A program made the translations under genes and the position numbers. A DNA stretch of 64,000 bases from assembly GCA_002493005.1 (NCBI GenBank), contig DKXL01000021.1, forward strand, positions 3,587 to 67,586, written 5' to 3'. Positions 9,593 to 17,654 of this stretch are shown here, one piece after another. Position 1 is the stretch's first letter. Each line of letters starts with the position of its first letter. The notes beneath the pieces were generated by a model that worked only from the letters and a program-made list of their open reading frames with translations, was not told where the DNA came from and did not search any database. Source of the DNA: Ruminococcaceae bacterium UBA7127 (GTDB lineage: Bacteria; Bacillota; Clostridia; Oscillospirales; Acutalibacteraceae).

Positions 9593-11068
9593 CTATAAAA
9601 GTATTCTTGTGATGTGTTTGTTGTTAAACAACGCTTGTTTTCCGAGCCTGTATTCAAACTCCCTTATGTAGCATCCCATATAGCCAAGCATCAGCCAAAA
9701 CCACATTACCATAAACGATACATCATAAAGCAATGCACGCTCAAACAAAGCATAAATCAGGTAAGCAAACAAAAATGAAAACAGACAAGGATATACGTCG
9801 TTGCGGTAGTTACGCTTTTGCAAAAACAGATGTTGTGCGGAATGTTTGGCAACGCGGAACCCGAAAATCGCAAAAATGATGAAACCAAGCGCACCGGTCG
9901 ATACAAGAATCGTAAGATATCCGTTGTGAATATCGGATTTATTTAAGTTGTAATCCAATGCCCCTGTGCCGAACTTTTGGCTGTATGGAATGATATTACC
10001 GTTTGAAATTCCGATTACAGGAGAAATTCTAAACAGCTTAAATGACTCCTCCCACAACTTTGTGCGTCCGCTGTCTATATTTTCGTTTAGATGTGAGAAT
10101 GTTATTGAGCCGTCGCCTTTTTGTTCATTTTGAGACTTATCAGGTTCACCCTCAAGAACATCTCTGTTATCAAATAAAAGGTCTGTAACAGAAGATGTCT
10201 TAGAAAAGACAACCGAAAATCCTGTTTGACAAATAGTTCTGAATACAAGAGAAGAACCGACAAGAAGCACTCCCACGAGCACAAGTGATATAATTTTTAT
10301 GATTATCTTTGAGGTTGAAAGCCCTGTTTTGTCAGCAAAAAACAGATATACAACATAAACAATACAATAGCCGAGTCCGAGCACCATTGAAGCATTTGAG
10401 TCGCAGAGCAAAAGCGAAAACAGATTTGTTGCGCCACAGGCAACAATCCATATCTTACTAACTCTAGGCTGGAAAACCATATGCATAAAATCGGATTTAT
10501 AAAGCATATGACAGCACACAAGCGACACTACAGCGGCAAAACCAAGCATATTGGGGTTAAAATAACATCCCGTAAATCGGTTTTCGTAGATAATTACTTT
10601 ATACCATCCCCACTCAAAGCTAACTCCGAACATCAAACATATAATGCCGATAAAGTTAATTACGGTGGTTATGTATACTATAAAACGTGCAATAAAATAG
10701 AGTTCTTCTCTAAAATCAAAATTACGTTCAGTGTGCATTCCGTAAAACAGGAAAAAGCAAAATGAGATGTGTATTAAAAAAAGTATGCTGTACAGCACCG
10801 TGACAGAAAAATTAAATAAAAAGTTTATGATAACGGAAAAAGCCGTAACAGCAAGAAATGCACCAATCCAAATGCCAAATCTCAATCTGTAAAAATTCTT
10901 ATTTTTTACCTGAGTTTTCCATACAAGATAAATTCCCCATATAAATATCGGGACTAAAAACACATATGCGGCAATCTGCAAAAACGAAATGTAGCAAAAG
11001 AATAAATTAATAATGTAAACTCGTCTGAACAAAGACGCGTCGTTTAACTTCTTTTTAAAAGCAATCAT
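9593..11068 (-). CDS. O-antigen ligase/Wzy-type polysaccharide polymerase (membrane protein)
   Basis: 491 residues with about ten to twelve hydrophobic spans, so an integral inner-membrane protein. The periplasmic-loop and following region has the Wzy_C/WaaL-type pattern: GRTKLWEESFKLF, then PVIGISNGN, then SDIHNGYLTILVSTGALGF. Such proteins polymerise or transfer undecaprenyl-linked glycans. It sits directly downstream of an initiating sugar transferase (11097-11777), which supports a role in capsule or exopolysaccharide assembly. Only these two genes of such a pathway are here; the other glycosyltransferases must be elsewhere. Confidence 0.8.
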   Translation of the reverse strand: MIAFKKKLNDASLFRRVYIINLFFCYISFLQIAAYVFLVPIFIWGIYLVWKTQVKNKNFYRLRFGIWIGAFLAVTAFSVIINFLFNFSVTVLYSILFLIHISFCFFLFYGMHTERNFDFREELYFIARFIVYITTVINFIGIICLMFGVSFEWGWYKVIIYENRFTGCYFNPNMLGFAAVVSLVCCHMLYKSDFMHMVFQPRVSKIWIVACGATNLFSLLLCDSNASMVLGLGYCIVYVVYLFFADKTGLSTSKIIIKIISLVLVGVLLVGSSLVFRTICQTGFSVVFSKTSSVTDLLFDNRDVLEGEPDKSQNEQKGDGSITFSHLNENIDSGRTKLWEESFKLFRISPVIGISNGNIIPYSQKFGTGALDYNLNKSDIHNGYLTILVSTGALGFIIFAIFGFRVAKHSAQHLFLQKRNYRNDVYPCLFSFLFAYLIYALFERALLYDVSFMVMWFWLMLGYMGCYIREFEYRLGKQALFNNKHITRILL

Positions 11069-11096
11069 CTTACCCCTCGTAAAACTTTCGTTGAAA

Positions 11097-11777
11097 TCAG
11101 CGAATTACTTCCTTTATTGTCTTGAACATTATCTTGATATCAGAACGAAATCCAAAGTTTTTGATATACAAAAGATTATACTTCATTTTTTCGGGAAGAA
11201 TAGTATTAACGTATACATCATCGATGTTTTCTTCTCCGCTCAAAAGTTTTTCCTCATCTTTATACATTATGGATGCCGGTGATGTGATTCCCGCAGGCAT
11301 TAGAAGAGTTGCATAATATTCGGGTGAATACATATTCACATAGTGCTCAACCTCGGGACGTGTGCCGACAATAGACATACTTCCGAAAAGTACGTTGAAT
11401 ATCTGAGGAAGCTCGTCAAGACGATATTTACGCAAAAATCTGCCCACCTTGGTTATTCGGCTGTCACCGACGGTAGTTACAAGTGTTCCTAATTTGTCTG
11501 CGTTTGTAATCATTGTACGGAATTTTAAAATCTTGAATTTGCGCCCGTAAGTTGTGATGCGTTCCTGTTTATAAAAAATCGTTCCTTTTGAGGTAGTTTT
11601 AATAATAATCGATATAACAATTATCGGAATTACTAAAAACAACAACAAAATCAACGAAATCACTACATCCAAAACACGCTTCAGTACAAGACTTGCGGAT
11701 TTTTGACAGAGAATATCATAATAGGGTCTTACTTCGTCACATCTAAACTGCGGTGGAAGCTTATCAAATGATTTCAT
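11097..11777 (-). CDS. Initiating bacterial sugar transferase (undecaprenyl-phosphate glycosyl-1-phosphate transferase family)
   Basis: 226 residues from the ATG at 11777 (MKSFDKLPPQF), chosen because AAGGAGAAAG lies just upstream; an in-frame ATG at 11804 has no such site. PF02397-type layout: one N-terminal hydrophobic hairpin (KRVLDVVISLILLLFLVIP), then the soluble catalytic part with FYKQERITTYGRKFKILKFRTM and the signature YRLDELPQIFNVLFGSMSIVG followed by TRPE. It would load the first sugar phosphate onto undecaprenyl phosphate at the cytoplasmic face. It precedes the Wzy-like gene and lies behind a long leader with a strong promoter. Confidence 0.9.
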   Translation of the reverse strand: MKSFDKLPPQFRCDEVRPYYDILCQKSASLVLKRVLDVVISLILLLFLVIPIIVISIIIKTTSKGTIFYKQERITTYGRKFKILKFRTMITNADKLGTLVTTVGDSRITKVGRFLRKYRLDELPQIFNVLFGSMSIVGTRPEVEHYVNMYSPEYYATLLMPAGITSPASIMYKDEEKLLSGEENIDDVYVNTILPEKMKYNLLYIKNFGFRSDIKIMFKTIKEVIR

Positions 11778-11916
11778 TAACTTTCTCCTTACAAAATATA
11801 TCAAAACATATCTTAATACGCTTATTTATTACAGTATATATACAATAGCATTATATATCTTTTATCAGATTTTTTCAAGCTGTATTTTATGGCTTTAAAA
11901 AAATCCCATAGACGGT

Positions 11917-11947
11917 AAAAACCGACGGTATGCAGCCGTCGGTTTTT
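11917..11947 (-). terminator. Perfect stem-loop in the leader of the polysaccharide operon (attenuator or small-RNA terminator)
   Basis: AAAAACCGACGG (11917-11928) pairs with CCGTCGGTTTTT (11936-11947), a 12-bp stem with a 7-base loop. T runs follow in both directions. No gene ends here: it lies between divergent genes, about 75 bases downstream of the strong minus-strand promoter at 12028-12056 and 140 bases before the sugar-transferase start. It therefore looks like a leader attenuator or the 3' end of a short RNA. Confidence 0.7.
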
Positions 11948-12021
11948 AGGTAATTTTATGGAGTAATCAAGCACATAGAAAGGAAGTTGTTAGTGAATTT
12001 AGTCGATAAATTGTTTATCGT
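11917..12021 (-). ncRNA. Candidate leader RNA or small RNA of about 100 nt
   Basis: Predicted transcription starts near 12021, just below a consensus promoter. The RNA would begin with a 7-bp hairpin (CGATAAA, loop, TTTATCG; 12004-12020), have a mostly single-stranded middle, and end in the terminator-like stem at 11917-11947. No ORF with a ribosome-binding site is evident inside. It could be a free small RNA or a regulated leader of the sugar-transferase/Wzy operon. Extent is inferred from promoter and stem positions only. Confidence 0.5.
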
Positions 12022-12027
12022 GTCTAT

Positions 12028-12056
12028 ACTATAACACGCCTTTTGTTAATTGTCAA
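12028..12056 (-). promoter_or_regulatory. Strong sigma-A promoter facing the polysaccharide operon
   Basis: Minus strand: TTGACA (12056-12051), 17-base spacer, TATAGT (12033-12028). This is almost perfect consensus. The 17-bp palindrome at 12004-12020 starts one base beyond the predicted start site and could be an operator or a 5' RNA hairpin. Confidence 0.8.
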
Positions 12057-12124
12057 CACTTTTTTTAAACTTTTTTGATTTTTTTAATACTTTTTCATTA
12101 ATTGCACTAAAAGTGTTAAATGTC

Positions 12125-12153
12125 TTGACTAAACGAATAAAAAATTGTAAAAT
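12125..12153 (+). promoter_or_regulatory. Sigma-A promoter for the DUF1292 gene
   Basis: TTGACT (12125-12130), 17-base spacer, TAAAAT (12148-12153), about 85 bases upstream of the ATG at 12238. It is divergent from the 12028-12056 promoter, with about 70 bases between the two -35 boxes. Confidence 0.6.
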
Positions 12154-12237
12154 TAAATTGTATAAAAGTTACTTAATACACGGCTTTGCAATCAAATCAA
12201 TCTGTGTATTACCGACTTTACTTTTAGGAGGCTTTTT

Positions 12238-12534
12238 ATGACAAACGAATACAGTCCCGACCTTATTACACTTATCAGTGATGAGGGTGAAGAGATTGAA
12301 TTTGAAATGCTGGATATTATTGTAAATGAAGAGGGTAAATTCTACGTTCTTTATCCATATTATGAAACTCCGCAGCAAGCAGTAAACGATCCCGGCGAGT
12401 ATTATATTTTTGAAGCTGTTACTATGGACGGCGAAGAAGAACTTGCTGAAATTGAGGACGAGGAAAAACTTGAGAGAATTGCGGCAATCTTTGAAGAAAA
12501 TTATAATGAAGTATTTTATGGTGAAAACGACTAA
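12238..12534 (+). CDS. DUF1292 (YrzB-type) small acidic protein
   Basis: 98 residues, strongly acidic, with the DUF1292 pattern: ITLISDEGEEIEFEMLDII, then VNEEGKFYVLYPY, then YIFEAVTMDGEEELAEIEDEEKLERIAAIFEE. A strong TTTAGGAGG lies before the ATG. The family is widespread in Firmicutes, where it often sits near alaS and the Holliday-junction resolvase gene ruvX; its job is unknown. Here it stands alone behind its own promoter and just upstream of the 6S-type RNA. There is no signal peptide or membrane span. Confidence 0.85.
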   Translation: MTNEYSPDLITLISDEGEEIEFEMLDIIVNEEGKFYVLYPYYETPQQAVNDPGEYYIFEAVTMDGEEELAEIEDEEKLERIAAIFEENYNEVFYGEND

Positions 12535-12603
12535 GTCGGCGTTATTCTTCATATAATACAAGTGTGACAGTTAAATCACAATAAAATTAATAATTATTTA
12601 GTC

Positions 12604-12792
12604 AATTCCCTGCCTGATGCGTGAATGATTTTAAAATAACCCTACAACATTTAAATCGGGAGCTTGGCTCTTTGAACGGTGTGCAGACCTCCCGTTTCTC
12701 GGAAGAAGGGAGCCTGAAGTTCAAAGGAGAGCACCCACCTGTCAACTCGTAGGCAGGTTATTTATTTAAATCATACGGTCAGGCGGGGCATT
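12604..12792 (+). ncRNA. 6S RNA (SsrS-type) candidate
   Basis: The sequence folds into one long rod. CCCTGCCTGA (12608-12617) closes with TCAGGCGGGG (12779-12788). The next stem pairs the ATGATTTT region with AAATCAT, and AATAACC with GGTTATT. An open bubble follows (ACAACATTTAAATCGGGAGC opposite AGCACCCACC). An upper stem pairs CTCTTTGAAC with GTTCAAAGGAG, and the tip is a hairpin CTCCCGTTTCT / AAGAAGGGAG. A long closing stem, central bubble and terminal hairpin in about 190 nt is the 6S layout that binds sigma-A RNA polymerase. A T-rich stretch follows. SRP RNA, tmRNA and RNase P signatures are absent. Confidence 0.72.
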
Positions 12793-12836
12793 TTGTTATT
12801 TATAACTTTGATTTTAAAATACAGGAGCAATTTATT

Positions 12837-13799
12837 ATGAAAATTTCAGTCCTTGGATGCGGTCGTTGGGGCAGTTGCATTGCTTGGTATCTTGACAAGA
12901 TCGGTCATAGCGTTATGACCTGCGGTCTTGCAAACGCACCGGAATTTATACAATTAAAGGAAACAAGAAAAAATGATTATCTCACCTTTCCCCCGTCTAT
13001 TGAGATTTCCGATAACCTTGAAATTGCAGTAGAACGTGCCGAGGTGATTGTTATTTCAATTTCATCACAGTATCTGCGCTCATACTTTGAAGATATTTCA
13101 AAATACAGTCTTGACGGTAAAACCATAGTTCTGTGTATGAAGGGCGTTGAAGCCGCAAGCGGAAAACGTTTGAGTGAAATTGTAAGCGATTTTGTTGACA
13201 AAGACAAAACAAACGTGGCTGTTTGGGTAGGTCCGGGACATCCGCAGGATTATGTCAAGGGTATTCCTAACTGTATGGTAATAGACAGTGATAATCAAGA
13301 GATGAAAGAAAAACTTGTAAACGAATTTACAAGTGATCTTATCAGATTTTATCTGGGCACTGACCTTATCGGCAGTGAGATTGGAGCTGCGGCAAAAAAT
13401 GTTATAGGAATTGCGGCCGGTATGCTTGACGGACTTGGTTATACCTCTCTTAAAGGGGCGCTGATGGCAAGAGGCACCAGAGAAATTGCAAGGCTTATTA
13501 AGGCTCTCGGCGGAAACGAAATGAGCGCATACGGACTTTGTCATCTCGGTGATTATGAGGCAACACTGTTCTCATCATGGAGTCATAACAGAAAATACGG
13601 TGAAAGCTATGTTAAGGGCGTTAAGTTTGAGAAGCTTGCCGAAGGTGTAATGACATCCAAGGCACTGCTTAAACTCGGACAAGATTATAATGTAGACTTG
13701 CCGATTGTTGAGGCTGTTTACAGCGTTTTATTTAAAAACGTTGACGCAAAAGAGGCATTAAACCGCTTGTTTGTGCGTTCTGTAAAAAAAGAATTTTAA
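12837..13799 (+). CDS. gpsA: GpsA-like NAD(P)-dependent glycerol-3-phosphate dehydrogenase (divergent)
   Basis: 320 residues. It would reduce dihydroxyacetone phosphate to sn-glycerol-3-phosphate for phospholipid synthesis. The N-terminal Rossmann motif is VLGCGRWGSCIAWYL. The catalytic lysine region is IGAAAKNVIGIAAGMLDGLG, followed by LKGALMARGTREIARL. It differs from textbook GpsA: the usual GPSHAEE stretch reads GPGHPQDYVKGIPN, and the GLGDLxxT region reads GLCHLGDYEAT. A good AGGAGC site precedes the ATG. A GT-C-like membrane protein follows 18 bases downstream. A related 2-hydroxyacid or glycerolphosphate specificity cannot be excluded. Confidence 0.85.
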   Translation: MKISVLGCGRWGSCIAWYLDKIGHSVMTCGLANAPEFIQLKETRKNDYLTFPPSIEISDNLEIAVERAEVIVISISSQYLRSYFEDISKYSLDGKTIVLCMKGVEAASGKRLSEIVSDFVDKDKTNVAVWVGPGHPQDYVKGIPNCMVIDSDNQEMKEKLVNEFTSDLIRFYLGTDLIGSEIGAAAKNVIGIAAGMLDGLGYTSLKGALMARGTREIARLIKALGGNEMSAYGLCHLGDYEATLFSSWSHNRKYGESYVKGVKFEKLAEGVMTSKALLKLGQDYNVDLPIVEAVYSVLFKNVDAKEALNRLFVRSVKKEF

Positions 13800-13817
13800 T
13801 TAGGCGGTACATAGGAA

Positions 13818-15545
13818 ATGGGTAATTCTAAAAAACATAAAAATAATACAGCAACAAATAAAAACAAAAACAGTGCAGCTGCTAAAAACGGCGCAAATAA
13901 CAAGGTGTCGACTGTACAAACTATTGAAAAGCAGAACAAACTTGAATATATTGCAGTTAATATTCTGAGCCTGTTTGTTTTTGTTGCATTTGCGTACATT
14001 GCAATAATGAGCTTTATTCAGACAAGCGTAATTGACCCTGCAAGTTACTCAAGCGAAGTGATTTTGTACCAAACGGACAATGTTGCTCTCAATCTGTTGT
14101 TTACGGCTTTGTTTGCAGTGTTTGCTTTTAAGATGAATAAACATTGTGACTTTTTTGCCAAGCTCAATATAAAAGTATATGAAATCTGCCTTGTTGCTTT
14201 TGTGGCAATTATAGGATTTGTGTGGATATTCTCGGTTACTTCAATTCCTGCCGCTGACAGCTACAACCTTTTTGAAACTGCGACAGGCGCCGCTAAGGGT
14301 GTTTATCCATCACTTCACAACGGACAGGCATTTTACAACAGCGATTATTACGGCGGCTATTCTTACTACAACTTCTATCCGTTCCAGCTTGGCTTTGTTT
14401 TTATCAGTGAAATTGTATACAGAATATTCGGCACATCAAGCTCAATGCCGATTCAGGTCATTAACGTACTGTGTGTTGCCGTAACATACCTTGGCATTGC
14501 AAGAATTACAAGACGATTGTTTAACAAATTATCTATCGAATTTTTTGCAATTATTCTGCTTGCCGGCTGTTTTCAGCCGATTTTGTTCAGCACATTTGTA
14601 TACGGCAATATCATTGGTATGTGCTGTGCTGTGTGGGCAAGCTACTTTCTCATCAAGTATTTTCAAACAAACAAATATACAGCGCTTATCCCCTGCGGAC
14701 TGTTACTGGTGGTGTCTACGCTTGCAAAATACAACAATATGATTTATCTTGTTGCATTTGCAATAATGTTGATTATCCACACAATTATAAAGAAAAAGTG
14801 GCAGAGCGTTGCCTTTGCACTTGCAATTTGCATTGCTACTGTCGGTGCAAGCAATTTGATTATTATTAGCTATGAAAGCAGGGCAAATGTCGACCTCACG
14901 AGCGGTGTTTCTCAAACCTTGTATCTTGATATGGGTCTTAATGAATCATATATGGCGCCCGGTTGGTACAATGCCATTGCAATGGAAAACTACAAGAGTC
15001 ACGGCTGTGACGCAAAGCTTTCATCAGAGCAGGCTTGGGCCGATATTAACTCAAGACTTTCCAAAATGGGCAGTGACCCTGAATATGCTATTGACTTCTT
15101 CTCAAAAAAGATTCTCAGCCAGTGGAACGAACCGTCATATGAAAGCATCTGGATTAGTAAGGTTAAGAACCATACAAACGAGCTTGGAGCTATAGGCAAC
15201 GCTATGTATGGCGTAAACGGTCAGGGCGGCAGTCTGGGTCAGCTCTTTGAACTGTATTTTAATCTGTATATGCAGATTTTATTTGTACTGTTTGCAGTCG
15301 GAATTTACTTCTTGTTCTTAAACAAAAAGACAAACATTATGACTGTTTTACTTCCTCTTGTTTTGCTTGGAGCATTTGGATACCATCTGTTGTTTGAGGG
15401 TAAATCACAATATATCTTTGCATATGTTCCGCTTTTGATTCCGACAGCAGCGTATGCATTAAGCTGTATTCTAAACGGAAAATATACTCGTATTAAGCAA
15501 ACTGTCAAGTCACTTAAGACTATTCCTAAAAAAGGAGAAAATTAG
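13818..15545 (+). CDS. Large polytopic membrane protein, GT-C glycosyltransferase-like
   Basis: 575 residues. It opens with a polar, lysine/asparagine-rich cytoplasmic tail of about 45 residues, followed by roughly ten hydrophobic spans. The first large extracytoplasmic loop carries an acidic residue and an aromatic-rich stretch (AADSYNLFETATGAAKG, then FYNSDYYGGYSYYNFYPF) like PMT/ArnT-type GT-C enzymes that use polyprenyl-phosphate sugars. A late loop of about 90 residues is soluble. It lies 18 bases after gpsA. The substrate is unknown, and the GT-C call rests on topology and this loop only. Confidence 0.6.
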   Translation: MGNSKKHKNNTATNKNKNSAAAKNGANNKVSTVQTIEKQNKLEYIAVNILSLFVFVAFAYIAIMSFIQTSVIDPASYSSEVILYQTDNVALNLLFTALFAVFAFKMNKHCDFFAKLNIKVYEICLVAFVAIIGFVWIFSVTSIPAADSYNLFETATGAAKGVYPSLHNGQAFYNSDYYGGYSYYNFYPFQLGFVFISEIVYRIFGTSSSMPIQVINVLCVAVTYLGIARITRRLFNKLSIEFFAIILLAGCFQPILFSTFVYGNIIGMCCAVWASYFLIKYFQTNKYTALIPCGLLLVVSTLAKYNNMIYLVAFAIMLIIHTIIKKKWQSVAFALAICIATVGASNLIIISYESRANVDLTSGVSQTLYLDMGLNESYMAPGWYNAIAMENYKSHGCDAKLSSEQAWADINSRLSKMGSDPEYAIDFFSKKILSQWNEPSYESIWISKVKNHTNELGAIGNAMYGVNGQGGSLGQLFELYFNLYMQILFVLFAVGIYFLFLNKKTNIMTVLLPLVLLGAFGYHLLFEGKSQYIFAYVPLLIPTAAYALSCILNGKYTRIKQTVKSLKTIPKKGEN

Positions 15546-15565
15546 TTTTAATTAATTAAAAAGCC

Positions 15566-15597
15566 AAAGCCTGCACAGCAAATGCCGTGCAGGCTTT
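15566..15597. terminator. Bidirectional terminator between convergent genes
   Basis: AAAGCCTGCAC pairs with GTGCAGGCTTT (11 bp, 10-base loop), with TT immediately after the plus-strand arm. It sits between the GT-C-like gene (plus) and the nucleotidyltransferase gene (minus), so it can serve both. Confidence 0.85.
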
Positions 15598-15647
15598 TTG
15601 TGTTATCCGTCCATTAAAGATTGTCTATTTTTAATCGGATATAAATA

Positions 15648-16883
15648 TTAAGCGTGATTTTCTATTCCGAAGTTTTCAAATCCTGTTTCTTCAATAAGGG
15701 ATAAATAATAATTTATGTCGTCATCGGTGTAAGACATACGAACTTTTATGCCCGACTTTATGTGGACATTTCTCTCGATAAAAAACCGTTTAAACCACAT
15801 TTGGCACCACGAAAACGGCAATAAAAGTGAAAATTTGTTGAGGTAGGGATATTTTACCGCCATCTGTTGTCTGTTAGGAAAAACTGACGATAACAGATAA
15901 GCAAGTTTTGATTTCTTTTTGCCATGCTGCATACTTTTAGAAATCAGTTTTTGCGAACTGATCATAACCGCAACATCCTGTCTGCCAAGCGTTGCGCTAA
16001 GCAAAATATATACTTCCATATTGTCAAATTTCATATTTGGCGTTGGATTGGAAAACCAATTAAAGGCGATTTCTCTTATCCTGCTCTCGTATTTCGTAAG
16101 ATTTAAAAGTCTAAGCCTGTCATTTAGGTAATCAAAGTCAAATTCATTTCGGTGATTTTTATAATACACGTAGGTGTCAAGCACCATCCTGATGCCCATT
16201 CCGCCGATTCTGAAATGATTTGAATTGTGTACGAGCATAAAGATATAGTAATCTTCAGGCTTCATTTGATATGAACACTTGTAACCCTCGCGCTTAACTG
16301 AATTATCAAGCTGGTCTTTTAGGTAAGGAAAATAGCTTTCTTTTTCGTGCACAAGTGTTGTGTGCATTTCAACATATATTAGAGGCTTTTTTTGAAAATG
16401 ATATTGATTGTCATCATTATGCAAAAAAGTGTAGCCAAGCTCGTTGAAAACAGCCTTTACGACATCAACCTGATTAACGTCAAATAAGATATCAAAATCA
16501 CAGACAGAACGATATTCGGGGCGAGGGTATTCCCGCTTCATAAAATAACCCTTAAGAGGAAGATTTTTTATATTATTAGCGTCAAATGCAGTTAAAAGTT
16601 TTTCAATTTCATAATCAAGATTACCGTCAATAAGAAGTTCTTTAGCCGAATTCTCCTTAAGTGTTTTTTTTATGTCATTATCTGGCAAATAATTTTCGGA
16701 CAAGCTAAGTACAACATTAGAAAGCATTGCCTCTACCCCACATCGCTTTGCATATGAAATAAGCGATTCCCATTTTATTGTATCATCGGGCAACGGAGCG
16801 GAGGTATTATTGACTGCCGCCGAGAGAACCTTAATCAGATATTCAAATTGTATTTTCTCGGTTTGAGTCAGAGTTTTCTTCAT
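15648..16883 (-). CDS. Nucleotidyltransferase-fold protein (NTP_transf_5 / PF14907-like)
   Basis: 411 residues. The central region has the family pattern LPLKGYFMKREYPRPEYRSV, then CDFDILFDV: a KG, a YP..R, and the D-F-D metal-binding pair of a minimal nucleotidyltransferase. The family is known from lasso-peptide and polysaccharide loci, where its reaction is unresolved. AAAGGAT precedes the ATG, and the gene overlaps the upstream peptidase gene by 41 bases. It is the last of a three-gene set (PqqD-like, S26-like peptidase, this gene). No signal peptide or clear membrane span. Confidence 0.75.
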   Translation of the reverse strand: MKKTLTQTEKIQFEYLIKVLSAAVNNTSAPLPDDTIKWESLISYAKRCGVEAMLSNVVLSLSENYLPDNDIKKTLKENSAKELLIDGNLDYEIEKLLTAFDANNIKNLPLKGYFMKREYPRPEYRSVCDFDILFDVNQVDVVKAVFNELGYTFLHNDDNQYHFQKKPLIYVEMHTTLVHEKESYFPYLKDQLDNSVKREGYKCSYQMKPEDYYIFMLVHNSNHFRIGGMGIRMVLDTYVYYKNHRNEFDFDYLNDRLRLLNLTKYESRIREIAFNWFSNPTPNMKFDNMEVYILLSATLGRQDVAVMISSQKLISKSMQHGKKKSKLAYLLSSVFPNRQQMAVKYPYLNKFSLLLPFSWCQMWFKRFFIERNVHIKSGIKVRMSYTDDDINYYLSLIEETGFENFGIENHA

Positions 16884-17358
16884 TATTAATATCCTTTGTC
16901 TTTGTTTTTAACAATCCTGTAGTTCTTCTTTTGGCGGCTGAAAAACAATGTCGAAAAAATCGGGTGTAATACCATATGTTAAGATACAGCCTGTAACTAA
17001 ATGACTGTGTAGTATATGGCTTGCCCTTACGGTAAAATGCAGTTACAACGGCGATTATATCTTCATCTTTTACGCCGTGTTCGTATACAAATTGATTGTC
17101 ACCGCACATCACATAACTGCCATCAGAGTCAAAGTTGACTACTCTGTGCATAACATACGACCCGTCCTTGCGGACATAGAGCGGCAAATCAAAAAGATGC
17201 AGTCTGCCCTTGGGTTTTGTGAGCACAACCGTATCTTCGCCGTTCCTGAGCATTGGGTACATACTGTTACCGCTTGGAGTAAAGGTAACTGTTCCGCCAT
17301 TGTCAAGTTTTTCACGCATTATATCAATTATTTCATTAAAATTAATCTGCTTATTCAA
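16843..17358 (-). CDS. S24/S26-family signal-peptidase-like protein
   Basis: 171 residues. The N-terminal half has the signal peptidase I serine box (TPSGNSMYPMLRNGED) and a later YVMHRVVNFDSDG box with histidine where bacterial LepB has lysine, as in SipW/ER-type enzymes. CGDNQFVYEHG matches the conserved GDN stretch. It lacks an N-terminal membrane anchor; a basic C-terminal tail follows. It overlaps PqqD upstream by 8 bases and the nucleotidyltransferase downstream by 41 bases. Likely substrate: a small peptide or precursor linked to the PqqD-like partner, which is inference. Cytoplasmic or membrane-associated location is open. Confidence 0.75.
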   Translation of the reverse strand: MNKQINFNEIIDIMREKLDNGGTVTFTPSGNSMYPMLRNGEDTVVLTKPKGRLHLFDLPLYVRKDGSYVMHRVVNFDSDGSYVMCGDNQFVYEHGVKDEDIIAVVTAFYRKGKPYTTQSFSYRLYLNIWYYTRFFRHCFSAAKRRTTGLLKTKTKDINNEENSDSNRENTI

Positions 17359-17614
17359 GGATATCAGCGTCCTTTAGCTTTTGAATAAAATCATCTATAT
17401 CACTTTCCGCCTTTTGCGGTGTAACATCATACTCATCAATCATTTTACTTAAAAGCTCATCTTTGTCTGCACCGTTCTGCAAAATACCAAACAGGAACGC
17501 ACCTGTTTCATTAAGGTTAATAATGCCGTTAAAGTCAAGAGTCATAGAACCTACAGGAACAACTACATATGATTCTGCTACCTTGCGCAATATGAAATCA
17601 TCTTTTATTTTCAT
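17351..17614 (-). CDS. PqqD-like small protein (RiPP recognition element type)
   Basis: 87 residues from the ATG at 17614 (MKIKDDF), chosen because GAGAGG lies seven bases upstream; an in-frame upstream start lacks a site. The pattern FILRKVAESYVVVPVG, then LNETGAFLFGILQNG, then DDFIQKLKDADILE is typical of PqqD, which binds leader peptides of ribosomally made peptides and presents them to a modifying enzyme. Here the partners are an S26-type peptidase and a nucleotidyltransferase. No radical-SAM enzyme, cyclase or precursor gene is next to it. Its own promoter is at 17655-17683. Confidence 0.82.
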   Translation of the reverse strand: MKIKDDFILRKVAESYVVVPVGSMTLDFNGIINLNETGAFLFGILQNGADKDELLSKMIDEYDVTPQKAESDIDDFIQKLKDADILE

Positions 17615-17654
17615 AATATACCTCTCAAATAAATACAAATAAGTTTATGAGGTT

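Noticed and set aside
12169..12561. 130-codon minus-strand ORF across the DUF1292 gene
   Set aside because: It is antisense to a well-supported gene with a strong ribosome-binding site and has no recognisable protein features.
12604..12792. SRP RNA, tmRNA or RNase P RNA as alternative for the structured RNA
   Set aside because: None of their invariant sequence cores (SRP domain IV loop, tmRNA tag and acceptor ends, RNase P GAGGAAAGTC-type block) is present; the single-rod fold with a bubble suits 6S RNA.
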